NCBI RefSeq assembly: GCF_034008315.1
Contig: NZ_CP125377.1
Coordinates: 62,001-126,000, forward strand
Direction: 5' to 3'
Length of the DNA: 64,000 bases
DNA from: Pseudomonas sp. P8_241
Lineage (GTDB): Bacteria > Pseudomonadota > Gammaproteobacteria > Pseudomonadales > Pseudomonadaceae
The notes under the pieces were generated by a model, which was given only the letters and a program-made list of their open reading frames with translations, was not told the DNA's origin and did no database searches. Positions 1-9,287 of this stretch are shown here, piece by piece. The translations under genes and the position numbers were made by a program. The number at the start of each line of letters is the position of its first letter. Position 1 is the first letter of the stretch.

Positions 1-338
1 AAATCGCTGCCGTTCAGGTCTCGGTTACCGACCTTGATCAGCTCACGAGTCATGAACTCAGGGCCTTGATCCGGCACCGGAAGACCCGCGCTCTTGAGTC
101 GTGCACGTGGCACTTCTTCTTTCTGGACCACTTCACCGATGACCAGATGATTAGCCTGGCCCGGTACGTCATAGCTGGCGTGGATCAGGTCCGCCGGCCA
201 GAAGTGGCCCAGACCGCGCACGGCAATCACTGCCAGCAGGCCAATGGTCATGATGACCGCAATGGACACCGCCCCACCGCTGATCCAGACGCCAGGGGCG
301 CCGCTCTTGAACCATCCTTTCAGGGAGTTCTGTTTCAC
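1..338 (-). CDS. pstA: Phosphate ABC transporter permease PstA (5' part only)
   Basis: This is the N-terminal part (112 codons) of PstA, an inner-membrane permease of the high-affinity phosphate importer PstSCAB; the rest runs off the left edge. I chose a GTG start at 338, which is preceded by AAGGTAG about eight bases upstream and gives VKQNSLKGWFKSG. A membrane segment follows at about residues 17-39, then a soluble stretch. It starts 16 bases after the stop of pstC on the same strand, as expected for a pstSCAB-phoU operon. The identification rests on context and on similarity to the Pseudomonas PstA N-terminus as I remember it. Confidence 0.85.
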   Translation of the reverse strand, partial: MKQNSLKGWFKSGAPGVWISGGAVSIAVIMTIGLLAVIAVRGLGHFWPADLIHASYDVPGQANHLVIGEVVQKEEVPRARLKSAGLPVPDQGPEFMTRELIKVGNRDLNGSD

Positions 339-354
339 AGACTTCTACCTTTGC

Positions 355-2637
355 TTAAAGCGACGAGTATTTCTTGCGCAGACGCTGACGAATCAGTTCT
401 GCGAGGGTGTTCATGACGAAGGTGAACAACAGCAGCACCAGCGCCGAGAGGAACAGCACGCGGTAGTGGCTGCCGCCGACTTCCGATTCGGGCATTTCCA
501 CCGCAACGTTGGCAGCCAGAGTGCGCAGGCCTTCGAACAGGTTCATTTCCATGACCGGTGTGTTGCCGGTGGCCATCAACACGATCATGGTTTCACCGAC
601 CGCACGACCCATGCCGATCATCAGCGCCGAGAAGATGCCCGGGCTGGCGGTGAGGATCACCACGCGCGTCATGGTCTGCCATGGCGTCGCACCGAGGGCC
701 AGAGAGCCCAGGGTCAAGCCACGCGGCACGCTGAACACGGCGTCTTCGGCAATGGAATAGATGTTCGGGATCACCGCGAAGCCCATGGCCAGACCCACCA
801 CCAGTGCGTTGCGCTGGTCGTAGGTGATGCCCAGGTCGTGAGAGATCCACATGCGCATGTCACCGCCGAAGAACCAGTTCTCCATGAACGGGCTCATGTA
901 CAGCGAGAGCCAGCCCACGAACAGGATCACTGGAATCAGCAAGGCGCTTTCCCAGCCGTCAGGGACTTTCAGGCGAATCGACTCAGGCAGGCGACTGAAG
1001 GTGAAACCGGCGACCAGGATGCCGATCGGCAGCAACATCAGCAGACTGAAGATGCCTGGCAAATGTCCTTCCACATAAGGTGCGAGGAACAGACCAGCGA
1101 AGAAACCGAGGATCACCGTCGGCATCGCTTCCATCAGCTCGATCACCGGCTTGACCTTGCGGCGCATGCCCGGCGCCATGAAGTACGCAGTGTAGATCGC
1201 CGCGGCAACGGCCAGCGGAGCAGCCAGAAGCATGGCGTAGAACGCAGCTTTCAGGGTGCCGAAGGTCAGGGGCGACAGGCTCAGCTTGGGTTCGAAGTCG
1301 GTGTTGGCGGCGGTCGATTGCCAGACGTATTTAGGCTCGTCGTAGTTCTCGTACCAGACCTTGCTCCACAACGCGCTCCACGACACTTCCGGGTGCGGGT
1401 TGTCGAGCAGCAGCGGTTGCAACTTGCCGCCAGCTTCCACGATCACGCGGTTGGCCCGTGGCGACAGACCGAAAACACCCTCGCCTTCAACAACCGGTTC
1501 CACCAGCAAAGTGCGGTGGGCGGTGCTGTGGAACACGCCGAGCTTGCCGGAGGCGTCGAGTGCAATGAAGCCCTTGCGGCGCTCTTCGGCGGTAATTTCA
1601 ACGATAGGCGTGGTGCCCATCTGGAAGGTACGGATCTGCTTCAGGCGCTGTTCGCCATCCGGGTCGCGGGCCATGAACCACTGGGCCAGGCCACCTTTGG
1701 AGTCACCCAGGATCAGCGAGATACCGCCCACCAGTTGAGTACTGGCAGTGATTTCAGCGTCGCCGTTTTCCAGCAGTTTGTAGCGACCGTTGAGGCTCTT
1801 GTCGCGCAGACTGAATACGTCGGCCTGGGCGCGCCCGTTAATCACATACAGCCACTGCTGACGCGGGTCGACGAAGATGTTCTTCACCGGCTCGGTCATT
1901 TGCGGCAGGTCGATGCGCTTCTGTTCGTTGGTGATTTCGCCGGTCATCATGTTTTCTTCGCTGGTCAGCGACAGAACATTGAGTTGCGAACCGGTGGAGC
2001 CGACCAGCATCAGGGTCGAATCGTTGGCGTTGAGGCTGACGTGCTCAAGGGCACCGCCGGCTTCGTTCAGCGCGATTGGCGCTTCGCCATACGGATACTC
2101 GATGGCCGGCGAGATGGTTTTCTTGCCGTCCGGGTAGCTGACTTTGTAAGTGTGGCGGAACACCAGTGCCTGACCGTTGGACAGGCCCACGGCCACCAGC
2201 GGTTGACCTGGCTGGTCTTCACCGATGGAGGTCACGGTGGTACCGGCTGGAACAGGCAGATCGACGCGCTTGAGTTCGGCGCCACTGTCGATATCGAAGA
2301 ACAATGCCTGGCCTTTGTCGGATACCCGCATGGCCACCTGGTTCTGCTCTTCAAGGGAGATCATCAGCGGCTTGCCGGCGTCTTGCATCCAGGCTGGCGT
2401 GATGGCGTCCCTGGACGTCAGGCTGGCACCCTGGAACAGGGGCGCAACGACGTAGGCAAGGAAGAAGAAAATCAGGGTGATCGCGCCGAGAACAGCGAGG
2501 CCGCCCACGAGGACGTACCAGCGAGTCAGGCGATCTTTGAGCGCGCGAATGCGGCGCTTGCGTTGCAGCTCAGGCGTATTGAAATCAATTCGCTTGGGGG
2601 GATTAGTAGTCATGTTGGAATTGGCCAGATCATTCAT
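355..2637 (-). CDS. pstC: Phosphate ABC transporter permease PstC, long Pseudomonas type
   Basis: PstC is the second inner-membrane permease of the phosphate importer. The protein has 760 residues, more than twice the E. coli length. One membrane helix lies near residues 36-62, then a soluble insert of roughly 370 residues with repeat-like beta structure, then the multi-helix ABC permease domain (about 460-760). This long form is usual in pseudomonads. The start is the ATG at 2637 (MNDLANSNM), with AGGG seven bases upstream; a GTG at 2643 is possible but has poor spacing. A perfect Pho box ends only 21 bases before the start, so PhoB should control it directly and the mRNA leader must be very short. 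Confidence 0.95.
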   Translation of the reverse strand: MNDLANSNMTTNPPKRIDFNTPELQRKRRIRALKDRLTRWYVLVGGLAVLGAITLIFFFLAYVVAPLFQGASLTSRDAITPAWMQDAGKPLMISLEEQNQVAMRVSDKGQALFFDIDSGAELKRVDLPVPAGTTVTSIGEDQPGQPLVAVGLSNGQALVFRHTYKVSYPDGKKTISPAIEYPYGEAPIALNEAGGALEHVSLNANDSTLMLVGSTGSQLNVLSLTSEENMMTGEITNEQKRIDLPQMTEPVKNIFVDPRQQWLYVINGRAQADVFSLRDKSLNGRYKLLENGDAEITASTQLVGGISLILGDSKGGLAQWFMARDPDGEQRLKQIRTFQMGTTPIVEITAEERRKGFIALDASGKLGVFHSTAHRTLLVEPVVEGEGVFGLSPRANRVIVEAGGKLQPLLLDNPHPEVSWSALWSKVWYENYDEPKYVWQSTAANTDFEPKLSLSPLTFGTLKAAFYAMLLAAPLAVAAAIYTAYFMAPGMRRKVKPVIELMEAMPTVILGFFAGLFLAPYVEGHLPGIFSLLMLLPIGILVAGFTFSRLPESIRLKVPDGWESALLIPVILFVGWLSLYMSPFMENWFFGGDMRMWISHDLGITYDQRNALVVGLAMGFAVIPNIYSIAEDAVFSVPRGLTLGSLALGATPWQTMTRVVILTASPGIFSALMIGMGRAVGETMIVLMATGNTPVMEMNLFEGLRTLAANVAVEMPESEVGGSHYRVLFLSALVLLLFTFVMNTLAELIRQRLRKKYSSL

Positions 2638-2658
2638 TCGCACACCCTAGCGATCCTG

Positions 2659-2677
2659 TATGACAGAAAGATGACAG
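2659..2677 (-). promoter_or_regulatory. Pho box upstream of pstC
   Basis: Read on the minus strand the 19 bases are CTGTCATCTTTCTGTCATA, two exact CTGTCAT direct repeats with 11-base periodicity, matching the PhoB binding consensus. A further GTCAC half-site occurs 11 bases further upstream. It lies just before pstC, so pstC appears to have its own PhoB-dependent promoter besides read-through from pstS. Confidence 0.85.
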
Positions 2678-2739
2678 TGCAGTGACGCAGCAAATCCGCC
2701 GTTGGGGTTAACCAGCAGCGGATCGGGAAATTTGGGCGG

Positions 2740-2825
2740 TGTAGGAGCCGGCTTGCTGGCGAAAATGGTACATCCGATACATTTTCTGCGGATGGATGAC
2801 CATCGCCAGCAAGCCGGCTCCTACA
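2740..2825. repeat. REP doublet (REPIN) between pstS and pstC
   Basis: A 23-base arm (2740-2762, starting TGTAGGAGCCGGCTTGCTGG) is repeated as an exact reverse complement at 2803-2825, with a 40-base spacer. This is the common Pseudomonas REP sequence arranged as an inverted pair. It lies directly downstream of the pstS stop and may stabilise the abundant pstS message or act as a partial terminator. Confidence 0.9.
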
Positions 2826-2854
2826 GAGTCCGAGGTAAACCCGGACTCAGGGTT

Positions 2855-3856
2855 TTACTTTTTTGCGACTTCAGCGCCGCCTTCCTTCAAACCCAGGTCA
2901 GCCAGCGCTTTGGCAGCAACCTTGGCTGGCAGTGGGATGTACCCGTCTTTCACGACAACTTCCTGACCCTGTTTGGACAGGATCAGTTTCACGAATTCGG
3001 CTTCCAGCGGGGCCAGAGGCTTGTTCGGAGCTTTGTTGACGTACACGTACAGGAAGCGCGACAGCGGGTACTTGCCGTTCAGGGCGTTTTCTTCGGTGTC
3101 TTCGACGAAGTCCTGGCTGCCTTTCTTGGCCAGTGCCACGGTCTTCACGCTAGCGGTCTTGTAGCCGATGCCCGAGTAACCGATGCCGTTCAGCGAGGAG
3201 CTGATCGACTGCACGACCGAAGCCGAGCCTGGTTGCTCGTTGACGTTTGGCTTGTAGTCGCCTTTGCACAGGGCTTCTTCTTTGAAGTAGCCGTAAGTGC
3301 CGGATACCGAATTACGACCGAACAGTTGCACCGGCTTGTTGGCCAGGTCGCCGGTCACACCCAGGTCACCCCAGGTTTTCACGTCGGTTTTAGCGCCGCA
3401 CAGACGAGTGGACGAGAAGACCGCGTCGACCTGTTCCATGGTCAGGTGCTGGATCGGGTTGTCCTTGTGTACGAATACCGCCAGGGCATCCACGGCAACC
3501 GGGATAGCGGTTGGCTTGTAGCCGTACTTCTGCTCGAAGGCAGCCAGTTCGGTGTCCTTCATTTTGCGGCTCATCGGGCCCAGGTTGGAGGTGCCTTCAG
3601 TCAACGCAGGAGGTGCAGTGGCGGAGCCAGCGGCCTGAATCTGAATGTTTACGTTCGGGTATTCTTTTTTGTAGTTCTCAGCCCAGAGAGTCATGAGGTT
3701 GGCCAGGGTGTCGGAACCAACGCTGGACAGGTTGCCCGACACACCAGTGGTCTTGGTGTAGCTCGGGATAGCAGGGTCAACAGCGGCAACCGCGTTGGCA
3801 GTCGCAACGCCAGCAGCGACAAAAGTCATTGCCGCCATCAAACGCTTCAGTTTCAT
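2855..3856 (-). CDS. pstS: Periplasmic phosphate-binding protein PstS
   Basis: PstS delivers phosphate to the PstCA permease. The 333-residue product has a signal peptide with likely cleavage after ANAVA (near residue 24-25), then a two-lobed binding fold. Phosphate-contacting segments seen are [17 protein letters not shown] and [15 protein letters not shown]. The gene is first in the pst operon on the minus strand, with a Pho box about 78 bases upstream of the ATG and AGGAGTAAGGC as ribosome binding site. Length and sequence fit the Pseudomonas PstS family closely. Confidence 0.96.
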   Translation of the reverse strand: MKLKRLMAAMTFVAAGVATANAVAAVDPAIPSYTKTTGVSGNLSSVGSDTLANLMTLWAENYKKEYPNVNIQIQAAGSATAPPALTEGTSNLGPMSRKMKDTELAAFEQKYGYKPTAIPVAVDALAVFVHKDNPIQHLTMEQVDAVFSSTRLCGAKTDVKTWGDLGVTGDLANKPVQLFGRNSVSGTYGYFKEEALCKGDYKPNVNEQPGSASVVQSISSSLNGIGYSGIGYKTASVKTVALAKKGSQDFVEDTEENALNGKYPLSRFLYVYVNKAPNKPLAPLEAEFVKLILSKQGQEVVVKDGYIPLPAKVAAKALADLGLKEGGAEVAKK

Positions 3857-3933
3857 GCCTTACTCCTAGCAGATAGGGTGTGTTAAGTCGGGGCCAAGTA
3901 TCAGCAGGCCGTGTGAACACTCTATGGCTGAAA

Positions 3934-3952
3934 TATGACAATTGGATGAAAG
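3934..3952 (-). promoter_or_regulatory. Pho box upstream of pstS
   Basis: On the minus strand the sequence reads CTTTCATCCAATTGTCATA, two PhoB half-sites (CTTTCAT and TTGTCAT) 11 bases apart, centred about 87 bases before the pstS start. It is a good though imperfect match to the CTGTCAT-N4-CTGTCAT consensus and fits the known phosphate-starvation control of pstS. Confidence 0.8.
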
Positions 3953-3992
3953 GCCAGCATTCCGTTCTTTTCAGGGTGATTCGCGCCGCCCT

Positions 3993-4062
3993 CAATCGCC
4001 AGCAGGCTGGCCCCCACAGTTGAAATGCATTCCAAATGTGGGAGCCAGCCTGCTGGCGATTG
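3993..4062. repeat. REP-type inverted repeat between the MFS gene and pstS
   Basis: CAATCGCCAGCAGGCTGGC (3993-4011) is repeated as its exact reverse complement at 4044-4062; flanking bases (CCCCCACA and TGTGGGAG) extend the pairing imperfectly. It is a variant of the Pseudomonas REP family, arranged as a doublet with a short AT-rich centre. Confidence 0.85.
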
Positions 4063-4092
4063 GGCTAGTACAGAGGATGAAAAAAGTCGAGA

Positions 4093-5391
4093 TCAGCGTC
4101 CCTTCTTCCAGAGATACGCACCCACCACAATCCCGACCCCGCACAGCACCGCCACATAATAAGCGGGCCCCATCGCACTCTCCTTGAGCAGCAGACTGAC
4201 AACCATCGGCGTCAGGCCACCGAAAATCGCGTAGGCGACGTTGTACGAAAACGACAGACCGCTGAAGCGCACCACCGGAGGGAACGCCTTGACCATCACG
4301 TACGGCACCGCACCAATCGTGCCGACCAGCAAACCGGTCAGGGCGTACATCGGGAACAGCCAGTCGGGATGGTCGGCCAGGCTGTGATAGAAGGTCCACG
4401 AACTGGCCAGCAACGCCGCACAGCCAAACACCAAGACGCGTCCCGCACCGAAGCGATCGGCCAGCGCGCCGGCAATGACGCAACCAAAACTCAGGAACAC
4501 GATCGCCAGGCTGTTCGCTTGCAGGGACGTGGTCGGCGAGAAGTGATAGACCGTTTGCAGAACAGTCGGAGTCATCAAAATCAATACAACGATCCCGGCA
4601 GAGAGCAGCCAGGTCAGCAGCATCGAAATGGCAATGGCACCACGATGATCACGCAGCACCGCGCGCAGCGGAACCTCTTCGGCCAGCGCCTTGCGCAGTT
4701 GCAGCTCGGCAAACACTGGCGTTTCGTGCAACCAGCGACGCAGATACACCGAGAACAGGCCGAACACGCCGCCCAGCAAGAACGGAATCCGCCAGGCGTA
4801 ATCCGCCACTTCCACCGGGGTATAAATGCTATTGATCGCAGTGGCGACCAGAGAACCCAGCAAGATGCCCGCCGTCAGGCCGCTGGTCAGGGTGCCGCAG
4901 GCGTAGCCAATGTGACGCTGCGGGACGTGTTCGGAAACAAAGACCCACGCTCCCGGCACTTCACCGCCAATGGCCGCGCCCTGAATCACCCGCATCAACA
5001 GCAACAGGATGGGTGCCCACAGGCCAATCTGCGCATAAGTCGGCAACAGACCCATGATCAGGGTCGGCACGGCCATCATGAAAATGCTCAAGGTGAACAT
5101 TTTCTTGCGGCCCAGCAGGTCGCCAAAATGCGCCATCACAATGCCGCCCAACGGCCGTGCCAGGTAGCCGGCGGCGAAGATGCCGAAGGTCTGCATCAGC
5201 CGCAGCCATTCAGGCATGTCCGGCGGGAAGAACAGCTTGCCCACCACCGTTGCGAAAAATACGAAAATGATGAAGTCGTAGAACTCGAGCGCACCGCCCA
5301 GGGCGGACAACGACAGCGTCTTGTAGTCATTACCGGTCAATGGACGTGCGGGTTGCTCGGGTTGCGCGATGCTCGAGGGCGCTGGGGTCAT
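4093..5391 (-). CDS. MFS transporter, metabolite:H+ symporter (MHS) type
   Basis: The 432-residue protein has twelve predicted membrane helices. The MHS-family N-terminal signature LGGALEFYDFIIFVFF (around residue 30) and the loop motif HFGDLLGRKKMF after helix 2 are visible. Relatives move dicarboxylates, citrate, proline or betaine with protons; the substrate here cannot be read from sequence. I chose the ATG at 5391 (MTPAPSSIAQ), because an upstream extension to 5487 would add a non-conserved tail and lacks a ribosome binding site. An MFS gene next to pstS is also the arrangement I recall from P. aeruginosa, but no phosphate-related role can be inferred. Confidence 0.9.
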   Translation of the reverse strand: MTPAPSSIAQPEQPARPLTGNDYKTLSLSALGGALEFYDFIIFVFFATVVGKLFFPPDMPEWLRLMQTFGIFAAGYLARPLGGIVMAHFGDLLGRKKMFTLSIFMMAVPTLIMGLLPTYAQIGLWAPILLLLMRVIQGAAIGGEVPGAWVFVSEHVPQRHIGYACGTLTSGLTAGILLGSLVATAINSIYTPVEVADYAWRIPFLLGGVFGLFSVYLRRWLHETPVFAELQLRKALAEEVPLRAVLRDHRGAIAISMLLTWLLSAGIVVLILMTPTVLQTVYHFSPTTSLQANSLAIVFLSFGCVIAGALADRFGAGRVLVFGCAALLASSWTFYHSLADHPDWLFPMYALTGLLVGTIGAVPYVMVKAFPPVVRFSGLSFSYNVAYAIFGGLTPMVVSLLLKESAMGPAYYVAVLCGVGIVVGAYLWKKGR

Positions 5392-5764
5392 GGCAAGGGC
5401 TTCTCTTATAGTCGGATCTGCAACCTCAACAACGCTGGTGGAGGCTTGGGCAGGACCGGCACGATAGCAAATTGTTCGAAAAAGCACATAGAGGTGCGTT
5501 TTTGACGGTCAAAATGAGAACCCGACGGTCGTCTCGGAGTCTACCGACCGATATACTTACACCATTGCTCCGGTTTTTGAGGGGTTGCTGTGCGAAGACG
5601 TCGTTGGCCCTACTCAACGGTACCAGCCGATTTCGCAGAGTTTCCCTTTAGGCGCCTTAGGAAAACGTGACGAACGTAGTATGTTCGGTGCTGAATCGTT
5701 TTTCCCGAAGACGGCTACCACCAGCAGTACCAACGAAGAGTCACGGGTCAGAGGCACCCCCGGC
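5392..5764. other. Intergenic region between divergent MFS and thioesterase genes
   Basis: This 373-base stretch separates two divergent genes and should hold both promoters. An in-frame extension of the thioesterase reading frame back to 5585 exists but has no family similarity. I see no RNA gene, REP or strong terminator here. Confidence 0.5.
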
Positions 5765-6169
5765 ATGATAGAGCTCGAACAAGAAGATCCAATCCCGCAA
5801 GGCGATCTGGCCCTGCAAATCACCGCGCTTCCTCGCGAAACCAACGGCTTCGGCGATATTTTCGGCGGTTGGCTGGTGGCGCAAATGGATTTGGCGGGCA
5901 CCGCGATGGCCAGCAAGGTTGCTGGCGGGCGCGTCGCCACCGTGGCGATTGACCGCATGGCGTTCCTGGTACCGGTAGCGGTGGGTGCTCAGCTCTCCTT
6001 TTATACCCAGGCGCTGGAAATCGGTCGCAGCTCGATCAAGATGATGGTTGAAGTCTGGAGCGACGATCCGTTGTCCAGCGAGTGGCGTAAAGTAACCGAA
6101 GCGGTGTTTGTGTTCGTCGCCATCGATGGCAGCGGCCGCACTCGCTCGGTTCCAGCAAGGGCTCGCTGA
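5765..6169 (+). CDS. Acyl-CoA thioesterase, YciA-like hotdog protein
   Basis: The 134-residue product has the single hotdog fold of the YciA/BFIT acyl-CoA hydrolases: NGFGDIFGGWLVAQMDLAG near residues 28-46 holds the helix with the catalytic Asp, followed by VATVAIDRMAFLVPVAVGA. It should hydrolyse acyl-CoA in the cytoplasm; YciA homologues prefer short to medium chains. I chose the ATG at 5765 (MIELEQEDP) because family members begin there; an earlier frame start at 5585 would add 60 residues of unrelated sequence. The ribosome binding site is weak (AGAGG about 11 bases upstream). Confidence 0.88.
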   Translation: MIELEQEDPIPQGDLALQITALPRETNGFGDIFGGWLVAQMDLAGTAMASKVAGGRVATVAIDRMAFLVPVAVGAQLSFYTQALEIGRSSIKMMVEVWSDDPLSSEWRKVTEAVFVFVAIDGSGRTRSVPARAR

Positions 6170-6239
6170 AGGCGGTTCTAAACCTGGCGTTTGTTTTGCG
6201 GTCTGTAGTCGTCATTGTTCCTGATCGAGAGCTGTCCCC

Positions 6240-7139
6240 ATGAGCACGCCCGACGTTGAAGCGGTAAAACTGGATGAACTGAACTGCTGGCGCATCCGCC
6301 ACGGTCAGGCCGAATTACTGGTGGCCCAGCAAGGCGCGCACATCCTCAGTTATCAACTGGCGGGCGAGCCGCCGCTGATCTGGCTTAATGATGAGGCCGT
6401 ATTCAAGACCGGCAAGAGCATCCGTGCCGGCGTGCCGGTTTGCTGGCCGTGGTTTGGCAATCTGGCGCGCAATCCGCAAAGCGTCCAGGCGATGCGCGTC
6501 AGCGATGAAGCGCCGACGGCTCACGGTTTGGTGCGAGCGATGGACTGGGAGCTGGGCGGCATCGAAGCCGATGGCGAAAGCCTGAAGATCGAATTCCTCC
6601 TGCCCTACCCCGAAGGCGGCTTGCCGGGCTGGCCGCATCAGGTGGATTTGAAGCTGAGCATTCGTCTGGATGAGCAACTGCACATCAGCCTGACCAGCCT
6701 CAACCAGGGCAACGAGACCGTGAGCATCAGCCAGGCGCTGCACAGTTACTTCGCCGTCAGCGATGTGCGCCAGGTGCATGTCGAAGGCCTCGATGGCTTG
6801 AACTACATCGAGACACTGGACGACTGGAAAACCGTCACTCAAAACGGTGATCTGCATTTTACCGGCGAGACCGACCGCATCTACCTCGACACACCAGCGC
6901 AATTGAACATCGTTGATCCGCATTGGGAGCGTCGCATCGAACTCACCAGCAGCGGTTCGCGATCGGCAGTGATCTGGAATCCATGGATCGACCGCGCCGC
7001 CGCGTTCAGCGACATGGCTGACGATGGCTGGCAACGCATGCTGTGCATCGAAACGGCGAATGTGATGGGTGATGTGGTGAACCTGGCGCCGGGTTCCAGT
7101 CATACCCTTGGCGTGAGTATCGGCAGCAAACCACTGTAA
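6240..7139 (+). CDS. D-hexose-6-phosphate mutarotase (YeaD-like)
   Basis: The 299-residue protein belongs to the aldose-1-epimerase superfamily, YeaD branch, which interconverts alpha and beta anomers of hexose-6-phosphates. Visible family segments are GAHILSYQ (N-terminal strand), RAGVPVCWPWFG, the HGLVRAMDW segment with the first conserved His, and a C-terminal VIWNPWIDRAAAFSDM stretch. GAGAG lies about seven bases before the ATG. It stands alone, convergent with the next gene across a REP doublet. Confidence 0.92.
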   Translation: MSTPDVEAVKLDELNCWRIRHGQAELLVAQQGAHILSYQLAGEPPLIWLNDEAVFKTGKSIRAGVPVCWPWFGNLARNPQSVQAMRVSDEAPTAHGLVRAMDWELGGIEADGESLKIEFLLPYPEGGLPGWPHQVDLKLSIRLDEQLHISLTSLNQGNETVSISQALHSYFAVSDVRQVHVEGLDGLNYIETLDDWKTVTQNGDLHFTGETDRIYLDTPAQLNIVDPHWERRIELTSSGSRSAVIWNPWIDRAAAFSDMADDGWQRMLCIETANVMGDVVNLAPGSSHTLGVSIGSKPL

Positions 7140-7141
7140 AC

Positions 7142-7209
7142 CTGTAGGAGCCGGCTTGCCGGCGATGGCGCCCTCAAGATCGCTATCGCCAGCAAGCCGG
7201 CTCCTACAG
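7142..7209. repeat. REP doublet between convergent genes
   Basis: CTGTAGGAGCCGGCTTGCCG at the left is mirrored at the right by GCAAGCCGGCTCCTACAG with a central spacer of about 25 bases. It fills the whole gap between two convergent genes and could end both transcripts. Confidence 0.9.
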
Positions 7210-7214
7210 TACTT

Positions 7215-7751
7215 TTACAAATCCGACTCTTCCACGACTCTCACTTTCGCCGCATCCAGCGCATACGCCGCATCCGCCAGATCATTACTGACCTTCTCGA
7301 CCTTCAACGTGCCGGTCACCCACAGCGGTGTGTAGATATCGTTCAGCTTCAAGCCTTTCGGATATCGCACCAGCACCAGTTGATTCGGCGGTGGAGGCGG
7401 CACATGAATGCAGGCGCCCGGATACGGCACGAGGAAGAACAACGTGCTGTGGCCCTTGCCATCGGTTTCCAACGGCACCGGATAACCGCCAATACGGATG
7501 TTCTTGTCGTTCATCGACGCCACGGTTTTGGACGAATACATCACCGCCGGCAAACCTTTGGCCTGCTTCATCCCACCCTTCTCGGTAAAGGTGCCAGTGG
7601 CTTCGGGCGAGTCGTGGTCGATTTCGGGCATGGCCTCGAGGGCTTTCTGGTCCGACTTGGGCATCAGTTCGAGCCAGTCGGTTTCCGGCAGCTCGCCGGC
7701 ATGGGCAAGGCCCGCACCCAGTAATAGAAATGTCAGCAGAAGACGGCGCAT
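7215..7751 (-). CDS. Secreted DUF3299-type protein
   Basis: The 178-residue product has a clear signal peptide (MRRLLLTFLLLGAGLAHAG) and a conserved body with GYPVPLE and FFLVPYPGACIHVPPPPPNQ, typical of the DUF3299 family. That family is periplasmic and of unknown biochemical role, sometimes linked to metal handling or ABC-transporter loci; here it stands alone. The single Cys in the PGACIH motif is a candidate functional residue. Confidence 0.82.
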   Translation of the reverse strand: MRRLLLTFLLLGAGLAHAGELPETDWLELMPKSDQKALEAMPEIDHDSPEATGTFTEKGGMKQAKGLPAVMYSSKTVASMNDKNIRIGGYPVPLETDGKGHSTLFFLVPYPGACIHVPPPPPNQLVLVRYPKGLKLNDIYTPLWVTGTLKVEKVSNDLADAAYALDAAKVRVVEESDL

Positions 7752-7834
7752 GAAGGTGCTCGGTAAGGATAAGGAAATCGCCGAGCATTCTAGCCCTCCC
7801 GGCTTGCGCGGCCGAGAGGGGTTTGTCGCTTGAA

Positions 7835-8080
7835 TCAGTTCTTTTTGACCAGGCCGTAGATCACCAGCAATACAACAGCGCCTACCAGTGCACCAATGAA
7901 GCCGGCACCTTCACCTGCCTGATAAATACCCAGGGCCTGGCCGCCGTAGGTGGCTGCCAGCGAACCGCCGATACCGAGCAGGATGGTCATGATCCAGCCC
8001 ATGTTGTCATCGCCCGGTTTGAGGAACCGTGCGAGCAGCCCGACGATCAAGCCGATAAAGATGGTTCCGATAATACCCAT
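7835..8080 (-). CDS. GlsB/YeaQ/YmgE-family small membrane protein
   Basis: This 81-residue protein has three hydrophobic segments and the family features MGIIGTIFIGLIVGLLARFL, GDDNMGW and GGQALGIY. The family (transglycosylase-associated protein) is induced by general stress in enterobacteria, function unknown. The start at 8080 has GAGGGA seven bases upstream; an earlier in-frame start (8119) is not conserved. An inverted repeat (GCCAAAG/CTTTGGC, 8115-8138) separates it from purK. Confidence 0.88.
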   Translation of the reverse strand: MGIIGTIFIGLIVGLLARFLKPGDDNMGWIMTILLGIGGSLAATYGGQALGIYQAGEGAGFIGALVGAVVLLVIYGLVKKN

Positions 8081-8193
8081 GGCATTTCCCTCTGATTGAA
8101 TTGGCTGGGTCCTAGCCAAAGCCTAGTCAGACTTTGGCATCCTGCCATCAGAGAGCGGTGCGACCTCAATGGTTCCACCGCTGCCACATGAAA

Positions 8194-9276
8194 CTATTCG
8201 GCGATGAGCGCTTCGACCTTGAGGATCTGTGCGGCCAGCGTCTCGCGGTCTGCGCAACGCAGGTTGGCGTGACCGACCTTGCGACCGACCTTGAACGCCT
8301 TGCCGTAGTGATGCAGATGGCAATCGGCGATAGCGATCACTTTCTCGGTGTCCGGCACTTTACCGATGAAGTTGAGCATTGCGCTCTCGCCGACCTTGGC
8401 CGTCGAACCCAGCGGCAGACCGGCAACAGCCCGCAAGTGGTTTTCGAACTGGCTGCACTCGGCGCCCTCGGTGGTCCAGTGCCCGGAGTTGTGCACACGC
8501 GGGGCGATTTCGTTGGCTTTGAGGCCACCGTCGACTTCAAAGAACTCGAACGCCATCACACCGACATAATCCAGCTGTTTAAGCACACGACTGGAGTAGT
8601 CTTCGGCCAGGGCTTGCAGCGGGTGATCGGTGCTGGCCACGGACAACTTGAGAATGCCGCTGTCGTGGGTGTTGTGCACCAGCGGATAGAACTTCGTTTC
8701 GCCATCGCGAGCGCGCACGGCGATCAGCGAGACTTCGCCGGTGAACGGCACGAAGCCTTCCAGCAGGCACGCCACGCTGCCCAACTCGGCGAACGTCCCG
8801 ACGACGTCTTCAGGCGTGCGCAGAACTTTCTGGCCCTTGCCGTCGTAACCCAAGGTGCGGGTTTTGAGAACCGCCGGTAGGCCGATGGAAGCCACGGCAG
8901 CGTCGAGGTCAGTCTGGGACTGGATGTCGGCGAACGCCGGGGTTGGAATCCCCAGGTCCTTGAACATGCTTTTTTCGAACCAGCGATCACGGGCGATGCG
9001 CAGGGCTTCGGCGCTCGGGTATACCGGCACGAATTGCGACAGGAACGCTACGGTTTCGGCTGGAACGCTTTCGAACTCGAACGTCACCAGATCGACTTCA
9101 TCAGCCAATTGACGCAGGTGATCCTGATCGCCGTAATCGGCCCGCAGATGTTCGCCCAACGCCGCCGCACAAGCGTCCGGTGCCGGGTCGAGGAAAGCGA
9201 AGTTCATGCCCAGCGGAGTGCCCGCCAGTGCCAACATGCGACCCAACTGGCCGCCACCGATTACACCGATTTTCAT
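8194..9276 (-). CDS. purK: N5-carboxyaminoimidazole ribonucleotide synthase
   Basis: PurK uses ATP and bicarbonate to convert AIR to N5-CAIR in purine synthesis. The 360-residue protein starts MKIGVIGGGQLGRMLALAG, the PurK signature, and holds an ATP-grasp domain (KTRTLGYDGKGQ, then FVPFTGEVSLIAVR, and EIAPRVHNSGHWT near residues 260-275). The ATG at 9276 has GAGG eight bases upstream. It begins 11 bases after purE, so the two are one operon. Confidence 0.97.
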   Translation of the reverse strand: MKIGVIGGGQLGRMLALAGTPLGMNFAFLDPAPDACAAALGEHLRADYGDQDHLRQLADEVDLVTFEFESVPAETVAFLSQFVPVYPSAEALRIARDRWFEKSMFKDLGIPTPAFADIQSQTDLDAAVASIGLPAVLKTRTLGYDGKGQKVLRTPEDVVGTFAELGSVACLLEGFVPFTGEVSLIAVRARDGETKFYPLVHNTHDSGILKLSVASTDHPLQALAEDYSSRVLKQLDYVGVMAFEFFEVDGGLKANEIAPRVHNSGHWTTEGAECSQFENHLRAVAGLPLGSTAKVGESAMLNFIGKVPDTEKVIAIADCHLHHYGKAFKVGRKVGHANLRCADRETLAAQILKVEALIAE

Positions 9277-9287
9277 CGTCAACAACC

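Noticed and set aside
244..2685. Long open frame on the plus strand opposite pstC
   Set aside because: It is a mirror frame of a high-GC gene, has no family resemblance or ribosome binding site, and the opposite strand encodes an unmistakable PstC.
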